A stretch of DNA of 64,000 nucleotides from Paraphysomonas bandaiensis. Taxonomy: Eukaryota; Chrysophyceae. Location of the stretch: NCBI GenBank assembly GCA_965644295.1, contig CBFFRP010000281.1, positions 372,001 through 436,000 of the forward strand. Direction: 5' to 3'. The notes beneath the pieces were generated by a model, which had not been told where the DNA came from, ran no database searches, and worked only from the letters and a program-made list of their open reading frames with translations. Below, piece by piece: positions 12,456 through 23,539 of the stretch (position 1 is its first letter; every line of letters begins with the position of its first letter). Both the position numbers and the translations under genes were made by a program.

Positions 12456-13297
12456 TCACTCTCTCTGTGTCTGTCTGTATGTGTATGTATATATATGTAT
12501 GTCTGTATGTCTGTATGTGTGTGTGTATGTGTGTGTGTCTGGTTGATTATATTGTCATATGAAATATCTATTAATGAGATAGTTGAATAGTCGATTTCAT
12601 TAGATTGAGATATGTGTGGTGGGTTATATCGTGGAATAATAGTTCGATGAGATGGATGTTAGTAGCTTATGTATATGTATATATGTACTGTATGTATGTA
12701 TGTATGTATGTATGTATCTATAGATCTCTGTGTTGTACTGCTGTGCGTGTCTTGTTATATACACAACGACGTACACGACGACTTGTATATGGAGTATACA
12801 TGTACCTACACACCATCGATATGTACATGTATACCAGTATGTGTATATGTGTACATGTAAAGAACATAGAATATATGATGTACCTGTACACATGAGGGTA
12901 CGTATGTAGTTCTATATACAGACCAGAATACATCAGACTGAGGAATACAGTTACCTATACAGGGGCGTATGACATATCCAGATATCCGAAATTTTGACAT
13001 CAAAATGTATAATATTGCCAATTATTGGTATAATATACACAGAATACAAAGATATGCAGCAACATGTGTGTCTTCCTGTATCGCTAGGGGTATATCGCAG
13101 TCTCTATACATACAGTACATATACAGGACTATACAGTAGTGTTGAGTTGTACTTCTTTCCCTCAGACCCTCCAATCACACCTCCATATACTAACATATGG
13201 ACAAAGACGTACATTGAATCACAACCTCATTCATACTACTTTCTATTCATATACCACTAAGAGGGTTAAAGGATATCCCTCTATCATTGTTTTCAAC
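12456..13297. other. Low-complexity divergent spacer
   Basis: Lies between the divergent SH2-TPR and IQ-protein genes. It holds TGTATG and (ATGT)n microsatellite tracts (12480-12540, 12670-12720) and many TACATGTA palindromes. The Tyr/Cys/Met-rich ORFs here come from the repeats. No gene was seen. Confidence 0.6.
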
Positions 13298-15313
13298 ATG
13301 AGAGGTTCCTCTAATCAACGAAACTATCGTCCAAAATCTGCAGGTGATACTCTACGACATAAAGGGATCAATGGACACATACAATCCACTGGATCCATAC
13401 ATTCCTTATATGGAGACTTACCATCAACATCTAGATCTGTGATTGAGACTATGAATCGGGTTCAATCAGCCCGTGAAACCAGATCAACACCAATTCCTAA
13501 GATGCCCACATGTCCTCATTCAGCTCGAGAGATGTTATCTAGACACATATCAGCCACAGAAATGTTGTCAAGATCAAAAGCTCGTCTTGCTCATTCATCA
13601 TCATCGACTAACAATCTCACTATTAGAGAGAAAATATTAAAAGTACGAGATACCATTGAAAGGGAACATAGTCCGGAATATAAACACTCAACTCGCTCCT
13701 CATATCCAAACCATTGTGAAAAGAGTCGTAAACTACCCCCAGTTATGGCATGTCAAAAAAGAGAGAGTATAATAATTGCCAGTGCGGCTGAGAGAATTCG
13801 TAAACAGTTACTGGTCAAGGAAGCTAAATCGAGAATGAACGATGAACACCGAAACTTTATCGACGGTCGCATTCTTATTCGCGAACGGAGAGCTTCACTG
13901 GCCACACAAAAGCGTATTGAACGGGAGCAAAAGATTTTTTTAATGACAACTGTGAAATGTTTAACCTTTGTGTCGCTAGTAGGGTTTCATGTTCGTATGA
14001 AGCGACGAATGTCACGACCCGTAATATTTTCCAGCAGAAAAGCAATGCAAGGTTACTCACGAAACGGAAGAGACAGCAATGACGATATAGAAGACGACAT
14101 GATGAAAATAGAACTCCTTTCTTCCTACCGCCTTTTTGTACAGTCTATATGCAAATACAAGTGGAGAGTGACCCTAGCTTTCAATATATTACGCAAGCGT
14201 GCAGCCTCAAGGATACTTAGAAGAAGTCTTAGAGCCATACTGAAAGGACCCGAGGTATGATTTTTATAAAATCCGTGCCTAATCTGCTCATTGTATTGAC
14301 TCTGCTCTTGAATGAGTAGGCAAGAAGGTGTATTAGCAATTTTCTCCGGAAAATTTTTGTTGTCCAACGTGCGATGCGGTCATTCCTGGCTGCTCGACGA
14401 GCCCGCTTCTACCTTCTTAGTCAGGAATGGGAAAAAGAAGATTTCAAATATTGCCAGGTGAATTCTTCCGTTGCTTTTTAGTACAGTTGCTGATTTTATT
14501 CTAGGACATGCTTCTACAACGCAAACAACAATCCAAAAAAAATTTAGAGAAAACTCTGGGAAACTTTAAAACGATTCCAAAAGATGTCAAGTATGTACAT
14601 CAGCTTTTGTGTGCTCTGTAAATTTACTTCCATCTATAGACACAAAATCGCACGTCAACGACGTCGTTGGAATGCAATCGATAAAAATATGAAGAAACTG
14701 CTGCAAGTATGATTCTTATGCCTTTTTTCCGTTTTGATTGGTTTTACATAGAAAATATATGAGGATCAACATATTAAAACATCCGTCCTGTTTATGCCCA
14801 CAGAAGAGGAGTCTGACGACGAGGATGACTGTGTAACATTTTCTCATGTGAAACAGTTAATGGTACCCGACTGGGCGAAAGATATCGCAATGCGTGATAT
14901 TGTCAAAGAAAAGGTTGTTGTGCTATGGCACATGTTGCAATGCTGCCATTGAGTTGACCTTTTTTTCATAGCGAAAAGAATTTCTTGCATACCTCGAGCT
15001 AAAGCTCAAGCCTCAAAAAACGAGTTTACCGACGGTTGTATAACGCTTTATATTTCGACACAATTTTAATATATGTGCAGCACTCAATTGAAGAGGCCAA
15101 GCTCTATATTGGGGGGTTTAAAAATAATTCAGCTGCAGCCAATATAGTCCATTCCTACACGTTTTTCAATCTATTTAAGTAGGTATTGTACTACTATAAA
15201 TTTGCATTACTTACTATGCGTTTCATTTTAGAATGCTACGCGAAAATGAAATTCGAGACAAGATAATCGCTGTTCACAGACAACTCGGAACCTTTCAAAA
15301 TTTTTATGTGTAA
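13298..15313 (+). CDS. IQ-motif-containing basic protein
   Basis: Function unknown. The first exon (13298-14254) encodes a Ser/Arg-rich basic N-terminus with repeated SAREML/SATEML-type short motifs, then a coiled-coil-like basic region (AAERIRKQLLVKEAKSRM) and helical Arg-rich segments. Following small exons separated by roughly 40-60-nt introns give ARRCISNFLRK, then VVQRAMRSFLAARRARFYLL, an IQ-like calmodulin or myosin-light-chain site. Further charged segments end in LGTFQNFYV, with the TAA at 15311-15313. An upstream in-frame ATG at 13139 is possible, but the 13298 start avoids a low-complexity stretch. The layout (basic coiled coil plus IQ plus short acidic EEESDDEDD patch) recalls cytoskeletal or flagellar proteins of protists. 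I do not recognise an orthologue. Confidence 0.7.
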
Positions 15314-15789
15314 TACTATCATTATCAGAATTCGATCGAGAGCCTATGAACCACATATTTTGATGCACTGTACGGTGGTCTATTTGTGGTATACAATAAT
15401 GCTATACTTTGTATTATTCACTTTCACTAAATACTAGGTGCACTAAATAGATACTAAGAAGTATTGAGTAGTGCATAAGTTTTATATAAAACTCCTGTCG
15501 TAAACTATAAAGTATTAAAAAGAGATACTTGCTCCTAAAAGCGATCACTTCTTTCTCGAATTCATACAACCGAATCCTTGTACTTTTGGTATTAATTATA
15601 TCAACCACCGCCTTAATTTTATCTTGACAATTATAATTAGCAATCAACAATTTTCATATGTTCATTCATCTTCAGCTACACTTATATTCAACCGCGACAT
15701 TTATTTGCATGAATTCATATTCATACGCAAAAACGTTAAATGATTCGTACAGATAACCTTAGTCCGTGTACTCCGCATCACGAAATCGA
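15314..15789. other. Convergent 3' spacer
   Basis: An AT-rich region between the 3' ends of the IQ gene and the deubiquitinase gene. The 78-codon minus-strand ORF inside has no recognisable features. Nothing else was seen. Confidence 0.5.
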
Positions 15790-18700
15790 TTACTCCAACG
15801 ATGGAAAACTCTGACCTAAGAAGTTTAAACTGCACCCTTGCCAACGTGTTCTTAAGACCTTTTGACAATACACAGTTAATATTAATTTACGCTTTTAGTT
15901 AGTGCAATATTGACTGATTGATATTATAGGAGATATAGTAAGTTTATGATGTTGTAGCCCTGTGAGTTAGGAACCACGTCATTTACCAACATCAACATTC
16001 TGTTCTACAAATCATATCTTTAACAGCTACTATATTTTCAGTTTCTTTGTATACTTGTAATAGCTACTCCTATACTGTAGTCATGTATATTCTGTATTTC
16101 ATTGCTACATAGAATACAGGATAACTACTAGCGATTGACTTTACCAAACTTCAAGTACGCACGTAGGAGTTGGTTGTAGTTCAATACTCCCACTCAATGA
16201 ACATATCAGAATATACTGTGATGAGCAAGTCTACTTAGTGCGATACCATAGTGTGCACATGCTGATAGTGCAGCTTCTCGGACAAGGCTTTAGTCATCAC
16301 GTCTGCTGTCATCTCTGCCGTTGGCACATGATTCAGCCTGACGATACAGCCTCCCACTTGCTCTCGAATCCAATGATACTTGATCCGAATATGCTTGGAA
16401 CGTTTATGATTTACCGGGTTCTGAGCTAGATCAATCGCACTCTTGCTGTCCATATTCAAGATTGTTGGAGACGCATTCTTACTGAGCTCAAATCCACGAA
16501 TTCCGAGCTCTGTCATCACCCCTCGTATCCATACAATCTCCTGAATTGCAGCATATGCAGCCATATATTCAGCTTCCATAGTCGACGTAGCCACTGTTGG
16601 CTGCAGTCTGGACTGCCATGCAATTGGAGCACCCCACAGATATACGATATACCCTGTAGTGGATCTGCATGTATCCAGATCTCCGGCCCAATCTGCATCA
16701 GAGTACACACATAGAGGGTCTTCATCTGTGAAATTAGGAAATATGATACCTTGATCAACTGTATTTTCTAAATACAATAAAGTATGCAGAGCAGCTTGAC
16801 ATGCAGCGTACGTGGGTCTTGTGGTGAACCGGGAGAGAAGATTTACTGTATATGCCATGTCTGGTCTAGTATGCACTGCCAAATACATTAAGGCACCAAT
16901 AACAGATTGATAGGGAAATGCATCAACGTATTCTCTCTGTTTTCGAGTTTCTTCCTCTTTTGCATCCTTGGACAACTTTAGGCCAGGTGGTAGAGGTGTG
17001 GTTGCCTTGCACCGTCTCTTCTTTTCTGACAACAAGTGATTGAATCTGGCCACAACATCTTTAGCATATGCAGACTGATGTAACTTAATCTGGCCATTAT
17101 GACGCTCAATGGTAAGACCTAAATAATGCTTAAGGTCCCCCATATCTTGCATGGCATATTGAGTCTTAAAGGCGCTGATGACTTCTTCAATATGACGGCT
17201 GTCAGAGCTGAGCACAATGATATCATCTACATACACAAGTATCATATGTAGGTTATCATCAGTACCCTTGAGTACAAATAAACATGGGTCAAGAACACAT
17301 TGTTTATACCCCATCGCCTTTATACTGTCCTTCAGCATTGAATGCCAATTTCGAGGCGCTTGTTTTAGGCCATACAAACTCTTCAGAATCTTCAAACAAC
17401 AGCCTTGTGGAATATCTATTCCTGCAGGTGGAGACATAAACACGTCTTCGTCCAGATCTGCATACGGAAATGCCGTTTCTACATCGAGTTGACGGAGTTG
17501 CAGATTGTATCGCAGAGCCAGTGCTAGTGCTAGCCTAAATGATACACCTTTAGCTACTGGGGAGAATGTCTCATTATAGTCGACTCCTTGTTCTTGAGTA
17601 AACCCTTTCGCCACAAGTCGAACTTTGAACTTCTTAATTTTTCCAAGATGGTCGCGCTTTACTTTAAAGACCAATTTAGATTTTATGATTTTTCGGTGTT
17701 TCGGCCTTCGGACAATCTTCCAGCATGTCCTTCGTTCAAGCTTGTGCACCTCCTTCCTGGTAGCTTCAATCCAGTATGTTCTCTGTGGAGTCTTCTTTGC
17801 TTCTGCCAGCGTCTGTGGCTCTTTAATTGTGCTGTTGGAGGAATCAAGAAACAATGAGACATCGCCGAGGACACCAACGTTAACAATGTGCCGTTTTTTT
17901 CGAGGTCGTTTTTCAGTTCTGGGATTTCGATCTGCCCCACCTGTTGAAGATGCGCCCCGATTTGAGCGGTCAGGAGTCCTCTGTTCATTGTCACTGTCAT
18001 TACAAGTCTGATCCAACTCATTTCGCAAACTATTAAACTTGTCGGTCTGACACTTTGTAGAGTGAGTCATCTTTACTACATCTTTGATATGAATTGGAGT
18101 TTGCTCCTCGGTAGTATTTCCTTTCATATCTAATCTCCTATATGCAACAATGACTCCTCTTCTCTCTATCACTCTGGTGGTAACATAACACAGGTGTCCA
18201 TCAAGATGTCTGAGGCCCACCAGGTACTGATAGTCATTTACACTCTCTGCTGTTTCTGAGGTGTCGATTTGTAGATTATCTATTTCGTCGAAATACTCCT
18301 GTGAACGCTCTGGAATTGACTCATCAAACTGTGCATTGACTGCAACAATAATAGCATTCAGGTCTGGAATATATATTTGGTGTCCAACAGGTTGTTGACA
18401 TTGTCCCATATAGTATCCAGGTTTTCCCTTTTCTTTCCACTCTTTGCGGCGCTGCTCCTTCGGCACAATAGCCCATGCCTTGCAGCCCCAGATCTTCAAG
18501 TCACTCACATCTGGTGCGGTTCCAGTAATATACTCAAAAGGTGAGATGTATCCTTTCGTTGTCTTCGTAGGTAACCTGTTGATCAGATATACAGCATGCA
18601 AGACTGCTTTGAACCAAAATACTGATGGCATGCCACTATCGAGCAATATAGCAAGGGCCATCTCCTTCACTGTACGATTAGTGCGTTCCGATAGCGAATT

Positions 18701-21700
18701 CATTTCGGGTGTGTCACGTGGAGTCCAAGTAACCTGTACAGTCCTTGTGCTGGTGGTTTCACGTAAGTACTGCCTGACATGTTGCCCTACTAGTTCTCCT
18801 GCGCCATCTGCATGATATCGTCGTAGTTGCAATCCTTCTTTGACAAGTTGGGTCTCTACCATGTCCTTCATACACTTTAACACTTCACTCCCAGTCTTGT
18901 TTTTCAACCCATAAGCCCATACATGTTTTGCATCACTGTGCTTGAATAGTAACACATGTTTGTAGCCTTCCATCGATGGCGTGTTTAGGACTTCCATCGT
19001 ATCTGCACTGAGCACCCCTCTCTCCTTTGGGTTGTTGTCTAAGTTCATCAACTGGCGTGGAGTCCTGAAGTTCTTTCTCGTGAGTTTCGATCGCATGCAG
19101 GTATTACATTTGCATATCGTTTTTTTGTGTTTTTTTCTGAAATATTTCTTGTCCAGATTTATTCCATCAACTAGGCCTCGGCGGTCGGACTCAGTCAGTT
19201 TATCATAGTTGACATGGCCAAGTCTTTTGTGCCATAGAATTCGCTGGTCATCAAACCCCTGCTCCTCAAGTGCTGCTGAGGATTCTTCTCCAAGCTGAAG
19301 TAAGTCTTCGAGTCGAACTGGATATAATCCATTAACACTTCTCTGTCTAATGAGTGTCTTGTTCGTAGTCTTATTTCGAATGACGACTTCATCATTATCG
19401 AACGTCACAACACAACCCCTATCTGTGATGCTCTTCATATCTACGAGGTTCTTACTTGCTTCAGGTGCGTAGTACACCTTTTTAAAGCTTCCTACATCGC
19501 CAACACTGTGTATTGACAGTTTACCTTTGTTCGCTGTGGACATCTGCCTATCAGCGCGCTGAAGGTTGGTCATGTGGTTTTTGGAGGTAAGGATCATCTT
19601 GTTGCACCCGCTGTCTAAATAAATAACATCTGACATGCTCTGTGCTAGATTCACCTCTTCTTCCACACATATCATCGATTCGTATCCCGCTTCATCTTCT
19701 GAATCATGTACAGACACTCGCGGTTTCTTCTTGTTCTTGTAGGGTGCCGTTTCCCTTCTAGAGTCTCGCCCCCGTTTAGAACTGACCACTGCAGCTTTAG
19801 CAGTCTTCAAGTGGAAGCAGTCTTTAGTCTGATGGCCTGGGATGTCACATATCTCACACACAGGTAGCTTTGTTTTGTTATCACCCCTGTTTCTGTGATC
19901 TCTATCTTTTCTCTGTGATCTTGTCCCCTTCATCCTCTTTATGACATGCTCTGGAGTCTTGCACTCCCTAGCAAAGTGGCCAAGTTTCTTGCACTTATTG
20001 CATCTGCCCTTTCTCTTGTGCTCTTTCCATTTACTGTCATCCACTGCTTGATTGACACTGTCTTCCCCTGAATTTTGCAACGCATGCTTGCCGAATGATG
20101 TGTTTTCATACCCTTTGATTAGGCTGCTTGCTCTTGCGTATGTCACATCGTTTGCTGTATACAGGCTGTGTGCTAGTTGGGAATATCTCTTGTCTGTGAG
20201 ACCTTCCTTTAGTCGAGTGAGCTTGTCGTCTTCCGTGACTTCACGACCTAGATTCTCGAGAATCTTGGCCTGGGCTTCAACGCTGTCGACGAACTCTGCT
20301 CCTGACTGACTTGAGGTAATCTTCATTGAATTGAACTTTGTGACCTCTGCCTGTACTGTATTCTTTTCAACATTGAGAAATCTCTCTTCCAGTGCCTGTA
20401 GTAACCCTTTTGCTGTACTTCCTTCGTAGAGAGCCGCTGTTGTGCCTGCTTTTGGGTGAGCATTGCACACTTCCATCAGGAAGGAGTACGCGGTCTCGTT
20501 CCGGGTGTTCCAGAGTTTCTTCGCTTTGCGTAGTCGCTTCTTCTGTGCATCAGTCATATGAGCTCCCGCTGGGACTGTAGAGTCTAGATCATGAATGTGC
20601 CTTGGTTTATCCTTTGAGAGGACAAGATGAGCTCGATTGTGTCTCATGAGGAATGAGGTGAAGAACTTCTTGAATTTCTTGAAGTTCAGTTCCTCGAAGG
20701 GAGGTACCTTTGAGCCTGAGGCGACATTCGTGAAATTTCCATCCGCTGCCATATTAATTTACGCTTTTAGTTAGTGCAATATTGACTGATTGATATTATA
20801 GGAGATATAGTAAGTTTATGATGTTGTAGCCCTGTGAGTTAGGAACCACGTCATTTACCAACATCAACATTCTGTTCTACAAATCATATCTTTAACAGCT
20901 ACTATATTTTCAGTTTCTTTGTATACTTGTAATAGCTACTCCTATACTGTAGTCATGTATATTCTGTATTTCATTGCTACATAGAATACAGGATAACTAC
21001 TAGCGATTGACTTTACCAAACTTCAAGTACGCACGTAGGAGTTGGTTGTAGTTCAATAGTTAATACCAAAACACGATGTACTCATACGGTTACCTCCTCC
21101 ATAGGGCATATATTTGATGCTACTAAGGACTCCTCCGCAGTAAATCCGATTGCCTGACCAATTGAATTCACTGCAGATCTATACCATTGATAAGACGTGA
21201 TCGCAAGCATCGAGTGAAACAGCATCAGATACCATACCTTCTATACAATATAAATTTACAAAGACTTTTAGTATTCCCGACTCCTTGAAAACCATTATAG
21301 TGATAAAGAACAAAACTCTCATCATCCTTCCCGGCCACACTATATAGTCAGAAGCAGATAAGAGCACATTGAAGAAAGTTAATGCTGATACCTGTCGCTG
21401 CGATGTCGTGTACTTCGCATTGCAGGGTTTGGAGAGGTTTCACCTGATAATATATCAGCTTAGACACAAACACCATAAAACAACTTACTCTGATTACTTA
21501 AATCTGCTACTATATCTGAGTTCCATTCTTCCTGCATCTGTCGGGCAATTTCAGAATCTGAACGAGGACGCCCTGGTGAGGCAGAGTTAGGAGTTGCTTC
21601 AGCAAGGCTATTAAATCCAGCTTGTATCTCTCGCGCAACATCACTATCACTTCGATGACGAGAATGATTCGAATTCTTAGGAGACAAAAGCTCATCCAGG

Positions 21701-23268
21701 GTGGTTCCCGTCATGAGTTGGGATATATTCTCCCAGAAAGTGCTCCAGATAATGATGCCACCATCTAGCTGCAGGAATGAACTAAGCCTAAAGCACAACC
21801 GAATAAGATATCGAAATCGCATAGCACTCGCATAGAGTGTTACCTCGCAACCGCATCCTTGTCGTTAGCTAGTGGAATCTCAAGACTTGACAGTATTTCG
21901 CCAAGACGTTGCTCCATAATGAACCCGCATCCGTCGATATCGACTGCCTTGAAGGCACGCTGCACACGCGCCAATATCTCCTCTTCTCTAGATTCCTCAT
22001 TCAGTCGCCTGTCATTTGCACATAGCTAAAATAAAACGAAACGGAGACACACACTCCAACACTTATGGATATAACAACGTACTTATCTAGAGAGAATAAA
22101 ACTGAAAAGTGGGACGAACTCCCAATCACCCACACTGGGAACTCAGGAGTCTTGTAGTAGCTTCCCACCTGTAGTCCAAATTGTTACTTCATTTTAGATA
22201 ACCATTGTAATATATATTACTTGGCAGTATCTCAAGGCTTCTAGGTGCGATAGATACCCGACTTGAGGACGATGTGGTACACCCTTTAGAACGAGCGACT
22301 CGCCATCAGAGGAAGTAGATCCCTGGAAAGGGAGGTCACCGTCAAAAACATAAGTAGATGCCCTTCCTATAAGAAGGAGGTTGATTAACTCCTGAGTACA
22401 GTGCCCATACTGTCCGATCACTACGCAGCATGCGTACAGTAAGTTGTGCAATAAGAACCAGGGTTGCTACTTACACGACGTTTCGCTATCGTCCATATCA
22501 TCTCTGATAACTGAAGCCCCGCTAGAATGATGCAAACACGATTCATAAAGCAGATCAAAAAGTATACTATTCTTAAATTCTCACCGGGTTAGTATCAGTG
22601 ACAGAAGAAACAAAAAACAGCCACACTCAGAGCGGTATTGCGGCATTAACTTGTTGAAAAGTTCATGAAACATGACTTCACTGTAACACTCGTGTACAAC
22701 AAGTTTCGAGCAGGAAGGAATATCAAAAATCGACTCATTAGCTGGGTCGACCTAAAAGATAATTATAGAAAGCAAACTGTGACCACTTGTTGGTTACCAT
22801 ATATACTGCGTCGTCAGTTTTACATCGATGTAGGATATTCCATGCTGCCGTCACAAAGCTGTGTTTTATAGCATTAGGGTCAACTGACATAATGTTAGCG
22901 TCAGTAATGTTATTATCACTGCAAAAAAGTAGATCTTTCATAATTTCTGCCTGCATTGCAGCCAAAATTCCACATGGTCCACCATGACCTTGCATCAATC
23001 CAAAGTTTGGACTATCAGCAAACTGAAATCCCTGAGAGAACCATCTCTTCATATCATCCGGTTCAAAACTAGTTCCAATTGCTGTTTTTATAATACTCTC
23101 CATATTTCCTGTACCAATGAGTGTAATAGGACTGCATACACGTTCTTTTTTTACTAATGGACGATCCACTGCACTGATGTGAGAGGTATGGATGCTACTA
23201 TCATTGTTCGATATATCATCATCAAATGCACGTATACGTGCTTCACGCATTTTATCTTGTTCATTCAT
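15790..23268 (-). CDS. MINDY3/4: MINDY-3/4 family deubiquitinase, interrupted by intronic Copia element
   Basis: A cysteine deubiquitinase of the MINDY (FAM188) family, which trims K48-linked polyubiquitin. The start is the ATG at 23268. The N-terminal exon contains [10 protein letters not shown] and the catalytic loop [15 protein letters not shown]. Downstream exons give [11 protein letters not shown], then [14 protein letters not shown] (about 22390), [31 protein letters not shown] (carrying the catalytic-type His) and FSVLFSLDK. An EF-hand-like segment ([17 protein letters not shown], about 21930) and a Ser-rich insert with two MIU-like helices (about 21660-21540) follow. The C-terminal core returns with [12 protein letters not shown] and ends [15 protein letters not shown] in a 69-nt last exon (15790-15858). 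The last intron, 15859-21093, contains the whole retrotransposon. Without the element and one target-site copy the intron would be 51 nt, the normal size here. Splicing across the element is inferred. Confidence 0.82.
15875..15879. repeat. Target-site duplication GTTAA, left copy
   Basis: GTTAA immediately precedes the left LTR. The same five bases follow the right LTR at 21059-21063. A 5-bp duplication is typical for Copia integrases. Confidence 0.85.
15880..16186 (-). repeat. Copia 3' LTR
   Basis: A 307-bp repeat, apparently the same sequence as 20752-21058. In element orientation it starts TATTGAACTACAACC and ends AAATTAATA. It directly follows the polypurine tract. Confidence 0.95.
16187..16197 (-). 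other. Polypurine tract of Copia element
   Basis: Reads TTGAGTGGGAG on the minus strand immediately 5' of the 3' LTR, which is the expected position for plus-strand priming. Confidence 0.7.
16235..20752 (-). CDS. Copia Gag-Pol polyprotein
   Basis: A single uninterrupted ORF of 1,505 residues in Copia order (Gag, protease, integrase, reverse transcriptase, RNase H). Gag is followed by two CX2CX4HX4C zinc knuckles (residues 251-264 and 299-312). The aspartic protease has LDSG at 379-382. The integrase has an HHCC zinc-binding start ([13 protein letters not shown] ... CNTCMRSK) and a core with HADGAGE and [12 protein letters not shown]. The reverse transcriptase has [11 protein letters not shown]. 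The RNase H has SDADWAGD and [13 protein letters not shown]. No frameshift or premature stop is present. The start codon overlaps the last LTR base, so the coding sequence begins inside the primer-binding site. Codon use and GC content are higher than in the flanking host introns. Confidence 0.95.
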   Translation of the reverse strand: MAADGNFTNVASGSKVPPFEELNFKKFKKFFTSFLMRHNRAHLVLSKDKPRHIHDLDSTVPAGAHMTDAQKKRLRKAKKLWNTRNETAYSFLMEVCNAHPKAGTTAALYEGSTAKGLLQALEERFLNVEKNTVQAEVTKFNSMKITSSQSGAEFVDSVEAQAKILENLGREVTEDDKLTRLKEGLTDKRYSQLAHSLYTANDVTYARASSLIKGYENTSFGKHALQNSGEDSVNQAVDDSKWKEHKRKGRCNKCKKLGHFARECKTPEHVIKRMKGTRSQRKDRDHRNRGDNKTKLPVCEICDIPGHQTKDCFHLKTAKAAVVSSKRGRDSRRETAPYKNKKKPRVSVHDSEDEAGYESMICVEEEVNLAQSMSDVIYLDSGCNKMILTSKNHMTNLQRADRQMSTANKGKLSIHSVGDVGSFKKVYYAPEASKNLVDMKSITDRGCVVTFDNDEVVIRNKTTNKTLIRQRSVNGLYPVRLEDLLQLGEESSAALEEQGFDDQRILWHKRLGHVNYDKLTESDRRGLVDGINLDKKYFRKKHKKTICKCNTCMRSKLTRKNFRTPRQLMNLDNNPKERGVLSADTMEVLNTPSMEGYKHVLLFKHSDAKHVWAYGLKNKTGSEVLKCMKDMVETQLVKEGLQLRRYHADGAGELVGQHVRQYLRETTSTRTVQVTWTPRDTPEMNSLSERTNRTVKEMALAILLDSGMPSVFWFKAVLHAVYLINRLPTKTTKGYISPFEYITGTAPDVSDLKIWGCKAWAIVPKEQRRKEWKEKGKPGYYMGQCQQPVGHQIYIPDLNAIIVAVNAQFDESIPERSQEYFDEIDNLQIDTSETAESVNDYQYLVGLRHLDGHLCYVTTRVIERRGVIVAYRRLDMKGNTTEEQTPIHIKDVVKMTHSTKCQTDKFNSLRNELDQTCNDSDNEQRTPDRSNRGASSTGGADRNPRTEKRPRKKRHIVNVGVLGDVSLFLDSSNSTIKEPQTLAEAKKTPQRTYWIEATRKEVHKLERRTCWKIVRRPKHRKIIKSKLVFKVKRDHLGKIKKFKVRLVAKGFTQEQGVDYNETFSPVAKGVSFRLALALALRYNLQLRQLDVETAFPYADLDEDVFMSPPAGIDIPQGCCLKILKSLYGLKQAPRNWHSMLKDSIKAMGYKQCVLDPCLFVLKGTDDNLHMILVYVDDIIVLSSDSRHIEEVISAFKTQYAMQDMGDLKHYLGLTIERHNGQIKLHQSAYAKDVVARFNHLLSEKKRRCKATTPLPPGLKLSKDAKEEETRKQREYVDAFPYQSVIGALMYLAVHTRPDMAYTVNLLSRFTTRPTYAACQAALHTLLYLENTVDQGIIFPNFTDEDPLCVYSDADWAGDLDTCRSTTGYIVYLWGAPIAWQSRLQPTVATSTMEAEYMAAYAAIQEIVWIRGVMTELGIRGFELSKNASPTILNMDSKSAIDLAQNPVNHKRSKHIRIKYHWIREQVGGCIVRLNHVPTAEMTADVMTKALSEKLHYQHVHTMVSH
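20741..20751 (-). other. Putative primer-binding site of Copia element
   Basis: On the minus strand the first bases after the 5' LTR are TGGCAGCGGAT. They start with TGG, as expected for pairing with a tRNA CCA end. The same bases encode the first Gag residues. The primer tRNA is not identified. Confidence 0.55.
20752..21058 (-). repeat. Copia 5' LTR
   Basis: A 307-bp copy that looks identical to 15880-16186. It is expected to contain the element promoter and the whole 5' leader, because the Gag ATG begins at its last base. Confidence 0.95.
21059..21063. repeat. Target-site duplication GTTAA, right copy
   Basis: Matches the five bases at 15875-15879. It lies within the MINDY last intron. 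Confidence 0.85.
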
Positions 23269-23539
23269 GGTATTTATTATATCCACGATTATATGAGATG
23301 AACTCCTTGCAATGTGATTGCTTGTTAATATATATATACACTCTACTGCTGTATGTATGCATATGACTATAGATCCATGCATTGATCCATAGCCCATAAC
23401 ACATACAGTACATACTGCTACTGGGCTGTGTATAGTATGTGAGTGGTGTACCATATATATACATACTATACATACTATACATACCGAATACACTGGCACC
23501 AACAGACACACCTCTAGACCTGTTATCTGTTATACTATT

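Larger units (their letters stand above)
15880..21058 (-). mobile_element. Complete Copia-type LTR retrotransposon
   Basis: Two 307-bp LTRs that look identical by eye flank a single 1,505-residue Gag-Pol ORF read on the minus strand. The LTR termini are TATT...AATA rather than TG...CA. A TGG-initiated primer-binding site abuts the 5' LTR, and a purine tract abuts the 3' LTR. A GTTAA target-site duplication flanks the element. With intact coding capacity and matching LTRs it is probably a recent insertion. It sits in sense orientation inside the last intron of the MINDY-3/4 gene. Confidence 0.95.

Noticed and set aside
17217-18011. Plus-strand ORFs within the Copia element
   Set aside because: Antisense to the intact Gag-Pol frame. 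No domain features.
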